NCBI GenBank assembly: GCA_002471345.1
Contig: DKPS01000232.1
Coordinates: 6,078-70,077, forward strand
Origin: Saprospiraceae bacterium UBA7328
Lineage (GTDB): Bacteria > Bacteroidota > Bacteroidia > Chitinophagales > Saprospiraceae
Direction: 5' to 3'
Length of the DNA stretch: 64,000 nt
In this document: in pieces, positions 35,255-44,783 of the stretch
Position numbering within the stretch: position 1 is the first letter of the stretch
Layout: every line of letters starts with the position of its first letter
Made by a program: the position numbers and the translations under genes
Notes under the pieces: generated by a model
What the model was told of the DNA's origin: nothing
The model's database searches: none
Seen by the model: the letters and a program-made list of their open reading frames with translations, nothing else

Positions 35255-36700
35255 CTAAATGCTATAATCAATTTTGACTAAACTTAAAAACCCGCTTCTT
35301 TGGCTTGGCACCAATAATTCAGTAGAGCTGATTTGAAGCGCATCTTTGATTCGGAGTTTTAAGTTTTGATACTCCGTATTCAGAAGACTATTTCTTTTAA
35401 CACGTCCTGTGCTATCAAAAATATATTCGCTTACCGTGTTGCTTGTCTTAATTTCATCATTAAAAATAAGTCTCAACCGAGAAGGAGTCTTAAAGGTGAA
35501 AAATGACGAGTATATTCCCTGGTCATCTTGAGACTTTTGACGTTTATAAATAACTTTTGTCCACTCTGGTTTTGAATCGGGCGAAATTGAATATAAAAGC
35601 ATGTCTTCATTTAAGTGGTTGGTCCATGCTCTAGATCTAAATGGATCTGAAGTCTGATAAGATGGGGCCACATAATTTGGTCTTCTGTAAAAGTCATAGC
35701 TCATTTCCATGATGAGTAATGCTCCCCCATCAGCTCTCCATATTATATCTGCAATGACAAAATTGTCTATTGTTGTTTTGTCTTTGGCGTCTTTACCATA
35801 TAGATCGTTAATGGTGTTATCTGTAAAAGAATAAAACTGAATATCTGTATCACTTACTCTTTCCAAGGTTGTGTTTAAAACAAAAAACCCATCAGCTTTG
35901 TAATGATCTTTTTCGCTATAAAGACCAAAAAGCCCCATTCGTTCTTGTTCATCATTATAAGAAAGAAACACATCTGAGGTTACAATACCTTGAAGTGGCA
36001 CCAGAAACTTATCTAACTCTGCTGAGCTTTCTGGTTTAACCCTCAGGATTTGCATATGATGCTTTTCTTTTTTCCCTTTTTGGTTAAAATGTTGAAGGAC
36101 CATCCAGAACTCGCCGGAGTTAGATAATATGACTTGGTTTAAGTCATCTTCTAGAAAGCCCGCTGCAATATTATACGTTTCATCTACTATTGTTTCCTTT
36201 CTATGAATATCATAGACAACAAGTCTAAATTCTTGGTTATTGTAAACTTTATAAATAGAAACTTTACTTCCGTCTTCTGAAAATTCAGTTTGGAAGGGTG
36301 AAAAATACTGGAAAGCCTCATTGATTGCTATTGATGCAGAATCAATTAATTCTACAGATTTGTTGTAGCTGTTGATTTTCAAGTACTCTGTAGACTTCTC
36401 TTTATATGAATATATAATATGAAAAGAAGAGTCTGTGTGACTGCTGAGGTCTAAGACGTTAACTCTCTTTTTTTCAAAATATGGCGTCCTGGTTGAAAGT
36501 CTTACCATATTTTGATCAAAGGCCACAATGTCCTTTTCATAACCTTTGTCTTGATAAAGCAAAATGACATCATCAATTTTGCCTAAAAGGTGAAAAGCAA
36601 CATGAGATCTTATATTTAGCTCCTCTGATTGGATAACTTGCTGAGCTGGAAGAAAAAAATAGAAAAAGCTCATTAAACAGATGGTCAATATTGCTCTCAT
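35255..36700 (-). CDS. Secreted protein of unknown function
   Basis: From the ATG at 36700 the product is about 481 residues with a signal peptide (MRAILTICLMSFFYFFLPAQ). The rest is rich in beta strands with many aromatic residues and Asp/Ser; no catalytic motif is visible. Repeated short strands such as DVILLYQDKGYEKDIVAFD suggest a propeller-like or all-beta fold. A longer frame to 36757 would overlap ftcD and begin before the signal, so the shorter start is preferred. No family was recognised. Divergent from ftcD with 43 bases between starts. Confidence 0.6.
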   Translation of the reverse strand: MRAILTICLMSFFYFFLPAQQVIQSEELNIRSHVAFHLLGKIDDVILLYQDKGYEKDIVAFDQNMVRLSTRTPYFEKKRVNVLDLSSHTDSSFHIIYSYKEKSTEYLKINSYNKSVELIDSASIAINEAFQYFSPFQTEFSEDGSKVSIYKVYNNQEFRLVVYDIHRKETIVDETYNIAAGFLEDDLNQVILSNSGEFWMVLQHFNQKGKKEKHHMQILRVKPESSAELDKFLVPLQGIVTSDVFLSYNDEQERMGLFGLYSEKDHYKADGFFVLNTTLERVSDTDIQFYSFTDNTINDLYGKDAKDKTTIDNFVIADIIWRADGGALLIMEMSYDFYRRPNYVAPSYQTSDPFRSRAWTNHLNEDMLLYSISPDSKPEWTKVIYKRQKSQDDQGIYSSFFTFKTPSRLRLIFNDEIKTSNTVSEYIFDSTGRVKRNSLLNTEYQNLKLRIKDALQISSTELLVPSQRSGFLSLVKIDYSI

Positions 36701-36743
36701 AAACGACAATTTAATCATATAATTCAGTGTAGTCAATAAACGT

Positions 36744-37715
36744 ATGAACGAGGTCAACTATTTAATTGAATGTATTCCCAATATAAGTGAAGGAAGAGAC
36801 GAATCGAAAATAAATGAAATAATCGCACACATAAGTACACCTAAAGTGCAAATTCTCAATGTAGACATAGGATATGATGCTAATAGGACTGTAATTACTA
36901 TTATAGGAGGTGTTGTAGATGTTTTTGCAACAATCAGAAGATTGTATCACAAAACAGCTACCATTATTGATATGGCCATTCATGATGGGCAACACCCAAG
37001 ATTAGGTGCTGTAGACATTTGTCCTTTTGTCCCTCTTGATCCAAATAATGTTGAAGATTTAAAGGCGAGAGTTGAAGTTTTATCCCGTGAATTAAGTTTG
37101 GAACTAAGCATTCCGGTCTTTCTCTATGCTCTGTCCTCAATTGGTATTATTAAAACCCTACCTCATCTTCGAGCAGGAGAATACGAAACGCTAATAAATA
37201 GTCCTGGGCAAATGGCATATAATGCAGATTTTGGAGGATCGCATTTAAATAGATCTTTTGGGGGTACCGTCTTCGGTGTAAGAGACTTTATGATAGCATA
37301 TAACATCAATATCAATACAAATGACCTTTCAGTGGCAAAAAAGATTGCAAAAAAAATGCGGAACCTAAGGCAAAAAAAAGGGCTATATCAAGATAAAGAT
37401 ATTAGGCCGCTTCAAATAATGGGTTGGTATATGGAGGCATATGGTTGTTGTCAAATATCTACTAACATTCATAACCCCAGAACACTTTCAATTGCCGATG
37501 TCTATTTCTTCGTGGCAGAGATATCAAATCACTTTGAGGTTGAAACATCATCATCAGAACTTATCGGTATGATTCCCGGTTTCGCAGCAAGCATAGCAAA
37601 TAAAAGCTTAGTTCAAAAAAATATAAAGAAACCATTAGTACAGGCACTTGGTCTTGATTTCAATGGTCCTTTTCAACTTACTGAAAGAATAATTCCTTTT
37701 TCTTCTATCTTATAG
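36744..37715 (+). CDS. ftcD: Glutamate formimidoyltransferase
   Basis: 323 residues covering the formiminotransferase N and C subdomains. The enzyme moves a formimino group from formiminoglutamate to tetrahydrofolate in histidine breakdown. The start LIECIPNISEGRD, the catalytic-His block AIHDGQHPRLGAVDICPFVPL (residues 78-98), and GVRDFMIAYNINI are diagnostic. There is no cyclodeaminase domain, so it is the stand-alone bacterial form; no hut genes lie nearby. It overlaps the convergent epimerase gene by 11 bases. Confidence 0.95.
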   Translation: MNEVNYLIECIPNISEGRDESKINEIIAHISTPKVQILNVDIGYDANRTVITIIGGVVDVFATIRRLYHKTATIIDMAIHDGQHPRLGAVDICPFVPLDPNNVEDLKARVEVLSRELSLELSIPVFLYALSSIGIIKTLPHLRAGEYETLINSPGQMAYNADFGGSHLNRSFGGTVFGVRDFMIAYNININTNDLSVAKKIAKKMRNLRQKKGLYQDKDIRPLQIMGWYMEAYGCCQISTNIHNPRTLSIADVYFFVAEISNHFEVETSSSELIGMIPGFAASIANKSLVQKNIKKPLVQALGLDFNGPFQLTERIIPFSSIL

Positions 37716-38847
37716 AAAACTTATAAATCGTTTTTGAACGATATTCTTCTCCCGGATCTAATCTCGTAGATGGGAATTTTTCTTGATTGGGAGAGTCTGG
37801 AAAATGTTGGGTTTCTAAACAAAATCCATATCTCTTATTATAACTTTTTCCACCTTTTCCTATTAATGTGCCATCTAGAAAGTTTCCTGTATAAAACTGA
37901 ACACCAGGCTCTGTAGACAAGACTTCCATTTGTCTTCCTGATGAAGGCTCATACACAATTGCCACAGATTTCAATTTAGAAGAAGAGTCTCTCAAAACAA
38001 AATTATGGTCATAACCTCCTCCATGTTGCAATTGAATGTTTTCTGAGTCTATTCTTTCTCCGATAGTCTTTGGAGTAGAAAAGTCAAAAGGCGTGTTTTT
38101 CACATTTTCCACTGCCCCAGTAGGGATTAATGTTTCGTCTACTGGAGTAAATTGGTCAGACTCTATCCTTAACACATGTTCTAAAACATTCCCATTACCT
38201 GCACCTTTTAAATTGAAATAAGAATGATTAGTCAAGTTAATTACGGTTGGTTTGTCAGTCGTAGCCCTATAGTCAATTAATAATTCATTATCATTCGTCA
38301 GAGCATACTCTACTGTCACATTAAGTTTTCCTGGATATCCTTCTTCTCCGTCTTTGCTGATCGATGAGAGCTCTATTCCTCCACCCTCTTCTATTGTATG
38401 TTCTTTAACTTGCCAGACTTTTTTGTCAAAACCCTGAAAACCGCCATGTAATGAATTTGGGTCATTGTTAATTGGCAATTGAAAAGACTCTTCATTTATT
38501 TCAAAAGCGCCTTTGTCAATTCGATTTCCATAGCGACCTATAATTGCCCCAAAATATGGATGGTCATCTAAATATCCTTTAAGGCTATCAAACCCTAATA
38601 CAACATCACCTAAAGAACCGTCTCTGTCTGGGACTTGAATTTTAGTGACTATACCACCATAATTGGTAATGGAAACTTTCATTCCATTTCTATTCTCAAG
38701 GATATATAGAAAAACTTCTTCTCCTTTTACATTACCAAAACTTTCTTTTGTGATTCTTGCTTGCATTACGCGGTCTTTAGATTCATTGCTTGGGTTACAT
38801 GCAATAATTAAAAACAAAAGAGCTGAAAACAACATTGATCTGTACAT
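37705..38847 (-). CDS. Aldose 1-epimerase, lipoprotein form
   Basis: About 380 residues. A lipoprotein signal (FLIIAC) places it in the periplasm or outer membrane. Aldose epimerase marks: NYGGIVTKIQVPDRDG, GAIIGRYGNRIDKGAF (substrate Arg), LHGGFQGFDKKVW, NHSYFNLKG (catalytic His) and the C-terminal ETQHFPDSPN with the catalytic Glu of the GalM family. It interconverts anomers of sugars such as galactose or glucose. The open frame begins TTG at 38856, but ATG at 38847 is preferred. It is the last gene of the long polysaccharide operon, 10 bases after the GT4. Confidence 0.9.
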   Translation of the reverse strand: MYRSMLFSALLFLIIACNPSNESKDRVMQARITKESFGNVKGEEVFLYILENRNGMKVSITNYGGIVTKIQVPDRDGSLGDVVLGFDSLKGYLDDHPYFGAIIGRYGNRIDKGAFEINEESFQLPINNDPNSLHGGFQGFDKKVWQVKEHTIEEGGGIELSSISKDGEEGYPGKLNVTVEYALTNDNELLIDYRATTDKPTVINLTNHSYFNLKGAGNGNVLEHVLRIESDQFTPVDETLIPTGAVENVKNTPFDFSTPKTIGERIDSENIQLQHGGGYDHNFVLRDSSSKLKSVAIVYEPSSGRQMEVLSTEPGVQFYTGNFLDGTLIGKGGKSYNKRYGFCLETQHFPDSPNQEKFPSTRLDPGEEYRSKTIYKFSIR

Positions 38848-38857
38848 TGAAAACAAT

Positions 38858-40015
38858 TTATGGTTTTAGACTTTTTATTTTAGACTTTTTCAGCATGTTA
38901 ACTCCTATGTGTCCTTCATATACTGTTATTACTTGAGCTACATCATATTCTTTTTTCACGAGCTTTCGACCATTCCTTCCCATAACCACTTTAGCTTCAA
39001 CATCCAAAGAAATGAATGCCATCATCTGATCAACAAGGTGGAATAAATCCTCTTTCTTGCAAAGAAATCCGTTATAACCATCTATAACGACATCCTCACA
39101 GCCCCTGTTTTTTGAAGCAATAATGGGCGTCTCCATTGCTGCTGCTTCAAGAAGTATTCGCGAGATTCCTTCGCCATATGTTGAGGACAAAACGACACAG
39201 TTGGTTTTAGCAATATATGGCCTTATATCTTCAGTATCTCCATGATACTTTACAATTTCTCTATTCTGATAATCTAAAAGCTCACCCTGACTAATGCTAT
39301 CATTATCTTTTGAATCTATGAACCCTACAATGTCAAACCTGACATGTGGGTAGTGATTTTTAACAATCTCTGCTGCTTTGATAAACAACAATATTCCTTT
39401 CTCTTTTAACAACCTTCCTGCAAACAGAAATGAACTTGACCGAAAGTCCTTTTTCTTCGTTTTAAAATATTTATTCAAATTCACCCCTTCACTAGGAATT
39501 ATCTTAGACGTTTTGCTTCCAGAAATTTTGTTTTGGAAAAAATACTTTTGATCTTCTTTGTTCAAAAACCAAAGGTGACTAGTTGTCTTCACTGCAACTT
39601 TATACATTCCATGAATTAGTGATTTTCTTCTTCCCTTGTTCATATTAAGCAATCTACCTAACCCGGTAACAATCGCTGTACTTCGAAGTCCAAGGAGTTT
39701 TGCTGCAACTGATCCATAGATATTAGACTTAATGGTATAATGGAAAATGTGGTCAAACTTGTTTTGATGATACGCCTTCAACAGAAAATAAAAGTACCTC
39801 AACTCCTCCAATGGGTTGTTGCTATAGGGTTTAACAGAAGACTCAATAAAAATAAATCCTTCAGCTATTAGTTTTTCCGAGTGTTTATCTCGTGGGGCAA
39901 TGACATATATAGTATGACCTAAACTTTTGAAATGTTGAGCCACCTCCAACCTGAAGTTGTAAATACTCCATGAGGTATTGGCAACAAATGATATTTTAAG
40001 CTTACTTTTTGTCAT
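38858..40015 (-). CDS. Family 4 glycosyltransferase (PglA/CapM-like)
   Basis: 385 residues, GT-B. ISFVANTSWSIYNFRLEVAQHF at the N-terminus, an acceptor-side HYTIKSNIYGSVAAKLLG stretch typical of enzymes that act on undecaprenyl-diphosphate sugars, FLFAGRLLKEKGILLFIKAAEI, and VVLSSTYGEGISRILLEAAAMETPIIAS with the E-x7-E motif. Donor sugar is not evident. It follows manC with no gap (stop and start adjacent), within the operon. Confidence 0.88.
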   Translation of the reverse strand: MTKSKLKISFVANTSWSIYNFRLEVAQHFKSLGHTIYVIAPRDKHSEKLIAEGFIFIESSVKPYSNNPLEELRYFYFLLKAYHQNKFDHIFHYTIKSNIYGSVAAKLLGLRSTAIVTGLGRLLNMNKGRRKSLIHGMYKVAVKTTSHLWFLNKEDQKYFFQNKISGSKTSKIIPSEGVNLNKYFKTKKKDFRSSSFLFAGRLLKEKGILLFIKAAEIVKNHYPHVRFDIVGFIDSKDNDSISQGELLDYQNREIVKYHGDTEDIRPYIAKTNCVVLSSTYGEGISRILLEAAAMETPIIASKNRGCEDVVIDGYNGFLCKKEDLFHLVDQMMAFISLDVEAKVVMGRNGRKLVKKEYDVAQVITVYEGHIGVNMLKKSKIKSLKP

Positions 40016-41083
40016 TTACTTTAGGTCCTCAAATGGCAGATTGTTTCTGACCTTTTTAATTTCTTGTTCATCAGAACGCGGATATATAAGTAACACATTA
40101 TCTTCATCCACAATGATGTAATTTTCCAAACCCTTTATCACCACTAATTTATCAGAAGAAGAAGTTCTTATCAAGTTGCCTTTTACTCCCTCAAGATTAC
40201 TTTTCTGGGTTTGAATAACATTGTCATTCTTGTCTTTGGGCAAATAGTTATAAAGAGAGTTCCATGTGCCCAAGTCGGACCATCCTATATCTGAAGGTAT
40301 AGTTTTTACATTATTGGACTTTTCCAAAATTGCAAAGTCCACCGATATGTTTCTCGTATTAGGATATACTTGATCGATATATTTTTGTTCTTCTGTTGTT
40401 CCAAATCGATTCAAATCTTGTGATAATACCAACAATATATCCTCTGCGTTTTTTCTAAAAGAATTAATAATAGTCTTTACACTCCAAACAAATATTCCTG
40501 CATTCCATAGATAATTTCCTGAGTCCAAATACTTCTGAGCGGTTGCTTCGTTTGGCTTCTCTTTAAATTCAATAACATCTAATACTTTTTCATCTGAAAC
40601 TTTAAAGTTGATATATCCATAGCCAGTATCAGGACGAGTGGGCTGTATTCCCAATGTTACTATAGCCTCATTATGAGCAGCAAAATCAAAAGCCATTAAC
40701 ATTTTAATCGTGAATACGTCCTCTTTCAATATCATATGATCAGACGGAATTACAGCAAAATTGCTGTTGGGGTTTTTCGCATTGAGGTGAAGCGCAGTAT
40801 AAAGCACACATGGCGCTGTATTGTTCATTGATGGTTCTAAGAGTATCTGATTGGGAATAAGCTCTGGCAATTGATCCAAAATCAAATCTTTGTACTTCTT
40901 GTTGGAGGCTATGACTACATTTTCTTTAGGTACAATTTGTGAGGCTCTTTCAAATGTCATTTGCAAAAGTGACTTGCCAATGCCTAAAATATCCAAAAAT
41001 TGCTTTGGTCTGGAAGCTCTACTTGCTGGCCAAAAACGAGTGCCGACGCCTCCTGCCATTATAGCTATATAGTTATTGCTCAT
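40016..41083 (-). CDS. manC: Mannose-1-phosphate guanylyltransferase
   Basis: 355 residues, the nucleotidyltransferase domain only, without the phosphomannose-isomerase domain of long ManC. Makes GDP-mannose from mannose-1-phosphate and GTP. AGGVGTRFWPASRASRPKQFLDI (residues 10-32) is the signature; VIPSDHMI, EFKEKPNEATAQKYL and NAGIFVWS follow the family. It is the only nucleotide-sugar gene in the locus, so it points to a mannose-derived sugar in the glycan. Its ATG overlaps the stop of the preceding GT4 by 4 bases. Confidence 0.93.
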   Translation of the reverse strand: MSNNYIAIMAGGVGTRFWPASRASRPKQFLDILGIGKSLLQMTFERASQIVPKENVVIASNKKYKDLILDQLPELIPNQILLEPSMNNTAPCVLYTALHLNAKNPNSNFAVIPSDHMILKEDVFTIKMLMAFDFAAHNEAIVTLGIQPTRPDTGYGYINFKVSDEKVLDVIEFKEKPNEATAQKYLDSGNYLWNAGIFVWSVKTIINSFRKNAEDILLVLSQDLNRFGTTEEQKYIDQVYPNTRNISVDFAILEKSNNVKTIPSDIGWSDLGTWNSLYNYLPKDKNDNVIQTQKSNLEGVKGNLIRTSSSDKLVVIKGLENYIIVDEDNVLLIYPRSDEQEIKKVRNNLPFEDLK

Positions 41084-42225
41084 GCTGATAAAATTTTTGA
41101 TAATTGTTTCACTCCGTTTTGATATATATCCTTTATTGATTTTTCTGCTAGTATTGCTTCTTCTTTCTTAGATGCGATATTTTCATTTTGCAAAGAAGCG
41201 TAAAATTGATCAATAGCAATAGAACAAGAATTGTCATCTGGAATGTGCCATAAAGCCTTTTGAAAATGCTGATATGTATCTCCTTCTGAACTTCCATGAA
41301 ATAAAACCGGAGTGTGGTGGCAAATAGAACTGACAGCTTTAGAAGGAACACATACATGTGTCCATTCTTTTTTAAGTGACACTATTTGAATGCTTACATG
41401 ATGTATTTCTGTTTCTTGAATCCAGTCTACAATACTCACATTAGGTAATTGAGATACTTTCTTATGTAACCACTCTACTTTAGTCCCAAAAGCGCTCAAG
41501 ACAAATTGATGTTTCTTCGGATTTGACTTAAATATCAACTCTAACAAAAATTTTGCTGAGTGTGCTTCTCCTAAATTTCCACAATAGGCCAAGATGATTC
41601 TGTTTTTTCTTTTCCATGTTGGAATGACCTTTCCCTTCTTTTCAATTCCGTGTACACCACATGGTATTACAATTTGCTTGTTCTTTTGAAATCTATATTT
41701 ATTAGATAAAAATTGAAGCTGACTTTTGCCTAGTGCAATGATTCCTGCAGTAGTATTTAATGCTAAACGTTTTTCATATCCCTTGACCAGCCAGTTTTGC
41801 TTTGAAACTAGACCCTTTGCAACAAACGCCTCGGGATACAGATCCATGACCCAGATAAGATATTTTTTATTTTTCAAGAACCTCGGAGCCAAAAAATTCA
41901 TTAGTGGTGGGTCTGAACACAGAATGAACATATCTGCATTTATAGAAGCACTTTTTTTCAGTAATGCTTTACTATCATGATAGGCTGAGAACAATCTTTT
42001 TATATAAATGTTTCGTTGTGTTCTTGCCTTGACTCTAATGACATTTTGAGAGGGGATATCTGTATTAACTATTGTATTGTATGCTTGGTTTGTCGTAACG
42101 ACAGTAACCTTATACTCGTTCTTTTCTAACTGTTCAGCTAATTGAAAAACAGCCCTCCCAGAAGCACCATTATCCGGTGGATATATAGCATTCACGATTA
42201 CGATATGAAGAAGGCCTTTCCTCAA
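41080..42225 (-). CDS. Family 4-like glycosyltransferase
   Basis: 381 residues, GT-B. HIVIVNAIYPPDNGASGRAVFQLAEQL at the N-terminus, then CSDPPLMNFLAPRFL and WVMDLYPEAFVAKGL, segments seen in WbuB/WcaI-type transferases, and ILAYCGNLGEAHSAKFL to open the C-domain. The usual E-x7-E near the C-terminus is not clear (VCVPSKAVSSICHHTPVLFHG), so the active site is atypical. The start is TTG at 42225, overlapping the previous stop (TTGA), with no ATG alternative that keeps the first strand. Confidence 0.85.
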   Translation of the reverse strand: MRKGLLHIVIVNAIYPPDNGASGRAVFQLAEQLEKNEYKVTVVTTNQAYNTIVNTDIPSQNVIRVKARTQRNIYIKRLFSAYHDSKALLKKSASINADMFILCSDPPLMNFLAPRFLKNKKYLIWVMDLYPEAFVAKGLVSKQNWLVKGYEKRLALNTTAGIIALGKSQLQFLSNKYRFQKNKQIVIPCGVHGIEKKGKVIPTWKRKNRIILAYCGNLGEAHSAKFLLELIFKSNPKKHQFVLSAFGTKVEWLHKKVSQLPNVSIVDWIQETEIHHVSIQIVSLKKEWTHVCVPSKAVSSICHHTPVLFHGSSEGDTYQHFQKALWHIPDDNSCSIAIDQFYASLQNENIASKKEEAILAEKSIKDIYQNGVKQLSKILSA

Positions 42226-43286
42226 CTTATGAATGGTTTGAATATTTCAAATAGTTGTTTCTTATGGGCGCTTGGATTAAATTTTTCTTTGTACCTCTTT
42301 TGTAAACAATCCCCATGTACAGACATTTCTCGATTCTTAGAAACTTCTAGAATTACTTTTTTGAGTGCTTCCTTATTATTTGCTGGAATATAGTAGCCGT
42401 TGTCTTCACCTAATAATTCTTTAACAAAACCTACATCCGTTGCGATAACAGGGAGGCCCTGGCTCATAGCTTCTAATATAACCAGTGGTTGACCCTCACT
42501 TCGAGATGGCAAAATAAGGCATTTCGCTTTCTGCATAACCTTGTATTTCGCAGCGCCAACCACTGGGCCATTTATAGAAATAAAAGGTGATGCATATTTG
42601 AAGAGTCGCTCTTTATATTCATTATTGGGAAAGTCTCCATAACATTCCAGTCTCACACCTTCTTCTTTCAAGGCAGTAAACACTTCTAATAAGTCAAAAA
42701 TCCCTTTGCTCTCCAAATAATTAGAAACATACAGAAACCCTGCCCGGTCAATTTTACTGTTAAAGTTTGGGGCGTCAATTGTATTTGTCAGAGAATAAAA
42801 GGCTTTAGTCTTAAAGGTTTCATTTAATTTTGCTCCTTCCATTGGCGATAGAACAATCACTTTTTCTACTCTTTTGATAATTCTATTTGCCAGAAGTTTA
42901 TAAACCCATGAGCTTTGTATTCTTTCTAAAAAATCACCGCGATGAACATGAAATACAACTACAAGGCTTTTGTTCTGAATTAAAATCAGAAGCACAAATT
43001 GCTTGAATAGGCCCCAAAAAGAAGTTGGCAAGTTGATGTAACAAACTTCTGGATTTTTATCATTTATAAACCTCCTAGTGTTGTTCCAAAAAGATAAAAC
43101 AGTGATAATCTTTTTAATAGGACCTGTTTTTAAAAAGCTGTTTTCTGGTGTGTTTATGATCTTAAAGTTATCAGAAAGAATGGATAAGTTTCGATTAAAT
43201 GAAGTAGTAATTCCATCTATCCGTCGATCCGGCAAATCACCAATATAACAAAGGGTTTTAATGGTACCAGTTTCTAGTTTTCTCAT
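42222..43286 (-). CDS. Family 4 glycosyltransferase
   Basis: About 354 residues, GT-B. IKTLCYIGDLPDRRIDGITTSF at the N-terminus, LVVVFHVHRGDF, AGFLYVSNYLESKGIFDLLEVF, and LILPSRSEGQPLVILEAMSQGLPVIATDVG with the full E-x7-E motif. The frame opens with GTG at 43295; ATG at 43286 is preferred. In both cases the 5' end overlaps the sulfotransferase gene by 29 to 38 bases. Donor sugar unknown. Confidence 0.88.
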   Translation of the reverse strand: MRKLETGTIKTLCYIGDLPDRRIDGITTSFNRNLSILSDNFKIINTPENSFLKTGPIKKIITVLSFWNNTRRFINDKNPEVCYINLPTSFWGLFKQFVLLILIQNKSLVVVFHVHRGDFLERIQSSWVYKLLANRIIKRVEKVIVLSPMEGAKLNETFKTKAFYSLTNTIDAPNFNSKIDRAGFLYVSNYLESKGIFDLLEVFTALKEEGVRLECYGDFPNNEYKERLFKYASPFISINGPVVGAAKYKVMQKAKCLILPSRSEGQPLVILEAMSQGLPVIATDVGFVKELLGEDNGYYIPANNKEALKKVILEVSKNREMSVHGDCLQKRYKEKFNPSAHKKQLFEIFKPFIS

Positions 43287-44040
43287 AACCTGCACTTATC
43301 AATGCTTCTCCTGCATAGAAATTAAAAACTTCTGCGGCATCTCTGCTAAAATAATTTTTCCAGTCCCCTACGTTTCCTCTTCTCAAAAAAGCATTTTCGT
43401 CTAATTGGCCCTTTTCTCTGCCTGTTTGAGCCTTAAAGCTATATCTTTCGATTACCTCCTTCATTGGCAATGAAGGAGTTTTAATCTCTAGTTTGTGAAG
43501 CAGCGAAGTCATTGTTCGTGAAGTATGCAAATTCAATTCCTCATAACGCACCTGTATCACATTTTTCATTTCCAAATAATGGAGTACAAAGTCATTCCAA
43601 TTTTTCCTTGTCCCTCCACTTTTATAATTATTGAAGAAAATATCAATGAATTGAGGCAGGTTCGACTTAACATCATTTAAATCCTCTTTATTCATTTTCT
43701 TTACCCAAATATTCTGAAAAATATTTTTATCGTTAATCAAAAAATAAAAATAAGCAGAGACCATTACATCTCTTCCGTCTCTTGTCAAGTGAATTACTCT
43801 TTTATTTTTGGACCTTATTTGGTGATGTCCATGCAGTATACATGGCTGCCTAGAGACCGAAGTGTTTCGGGGAAAAGGTAGTGATAATAACCTTGCAAGC
43901 ATTTGAGCCAACCAGGTGCCTCCTGATTTTGGAAATTCTGCCAGATATAAATTTTGCTGATTTCCCAGAGTTGTCTGCCAAAGTATGTATCGATAGACTG
44001 CGTCTCTTTTTAGTTCAAAATATGTGCGAGGCTCCATCAT
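43258..44040 (-). CDS. Sulfotransferase (PAPS-dependent, domain 1 type)
   Basis: 260 residues. The 5'-phosphosulfate loop AEFPKSGGTWLAQMLARLL (about residues 34-52), the 3'-phosphate motif LTRDGRDVMVSAYFY, and the C-terminal RRGNVGDWKNYFS (equivalent to RKGxxGDWK) are all intact, so an active PAPS sulfotransferase is likely. It lies between a GT2 and a GT4 with 4-base and longer overlaps, which implies that it sulfates the glycan made by this operon. Confidence 0.9.
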   Translation of the reverse strand: MMEPRTYFELKRDAVYRYILWQTTLGNQQNLYLAEFPKSGGTWLAQMLARLLSLPFPRNTSVSRQPCILHGHHQIRSKNKRVIHLTRDGRDVMVSAYFYFLINDKNIFQNIWVKKMNKEDLNDVKSNLPQFIDIFFNNYKSGGTRKNWNDFVLHYLEMKNVIQVRYEELNLHTSRTMTSLLHKLEIKTPSLPMKEVIERYSFKAQTGREKGQLDENAFLRRGNVGDWKNYFSRDAAEVFNFYAGEALISAGYEKTRNWYH

Positions 44041-44783
44041 GACAAAATGATTTTGTATAAATGAACTGCTACACTTTTAAAAAGAGCCGGTAGTTTTTTC
44101 AACAATACTTTTTGCCTCTGTATATTCCTAAATAGGACCAAATGGTTGTAATAGAATATTGCCCACGTAACTTTATCTTTTACTCTATATTCAATCAAGG
44201 GGTGGCTCAAGTTTGCAAAAGTAAATTTATCCATCCATCTCAGCCACAAGTCTTTATCTTCGGCCCACGGCAGATTAGGGTCATATTCGTCCCTCTTAAA
44301 ACAGGATCTTCTGATCATCACTGTTGGGTGAATTATGGTTGTTTGGCTAAATGCAAAAGCTTTAATTTCATTATGAATTAATGGTACATTGCTAATCCAG
44401 GTTCTCTTTCCTTTTATCATCTGGGCATTACTGCCCAGAATATCTGTCTCAGGATTTTCATCCAAATATTCGACTTGTAATCTGAGCCTGTCTGAAAAAG
44501 CCATGTCATCTGCATCCATTCTAGCTATATATAGTCCTTCCGCATTTTTTATTCCTTTATTAAGCGATGCAGCAAGCCCTATATTTTGGGGATTAATAAA
44601 AAACTTAATTCTCTTGTCTTTAGCATGATAAGATTCTAAAATTCTTCTTGTCCCATCTGTGCTTCCATCATCGATAATTATAAATTCATAATCTGTAAAA
44701 CTTTGTGATAAGATAGACTCAACAGCTCGAGAAGCATGACCTATTTCATTATAACACGACATAACGACGGACACCTTAGGCAT
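44037..44783 (-). CDS. Family 2 glycosyltransferase
   Basis: 248 residues from ATG 44783 (the frame is open from TTG 44807). VSVVMSCYNEIGHASRAVESILSQSF, FIIIDDGSTDGT, LNKGIKNAEGLYIARMDADDMA: a complete GT2 signature with DADD. Short C-terminal region with aromatic helix, typical of enzymes that extend lipid-linked sugars. It overlaps the polymerase-like gene by 8 bases and the sulfotransferase by 4. Confidence 0.9.
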   Translation of the reverse strand: MPKVSVVMSCYNEIGHASRAVESILSQSFTDYEFIIIDDGSTDGTRRILESYHAKDKRIKFFINPQNIGLAASLNKGIKNAEGLYIARMDADDMAFSDRLRLQVEYLDENPETDILGSNAQMIKGKRTWISNVPLIHNEIKAFAFSQTTIIHPTVMIRRSCFKRDEYDPNLPWAEDKDLWLRWMDKFTFANLSHPLIEYRVKDKVTWAIFYYNHLVLFRNIQRQKVLLKKLPALFKSVAVHLYKIILS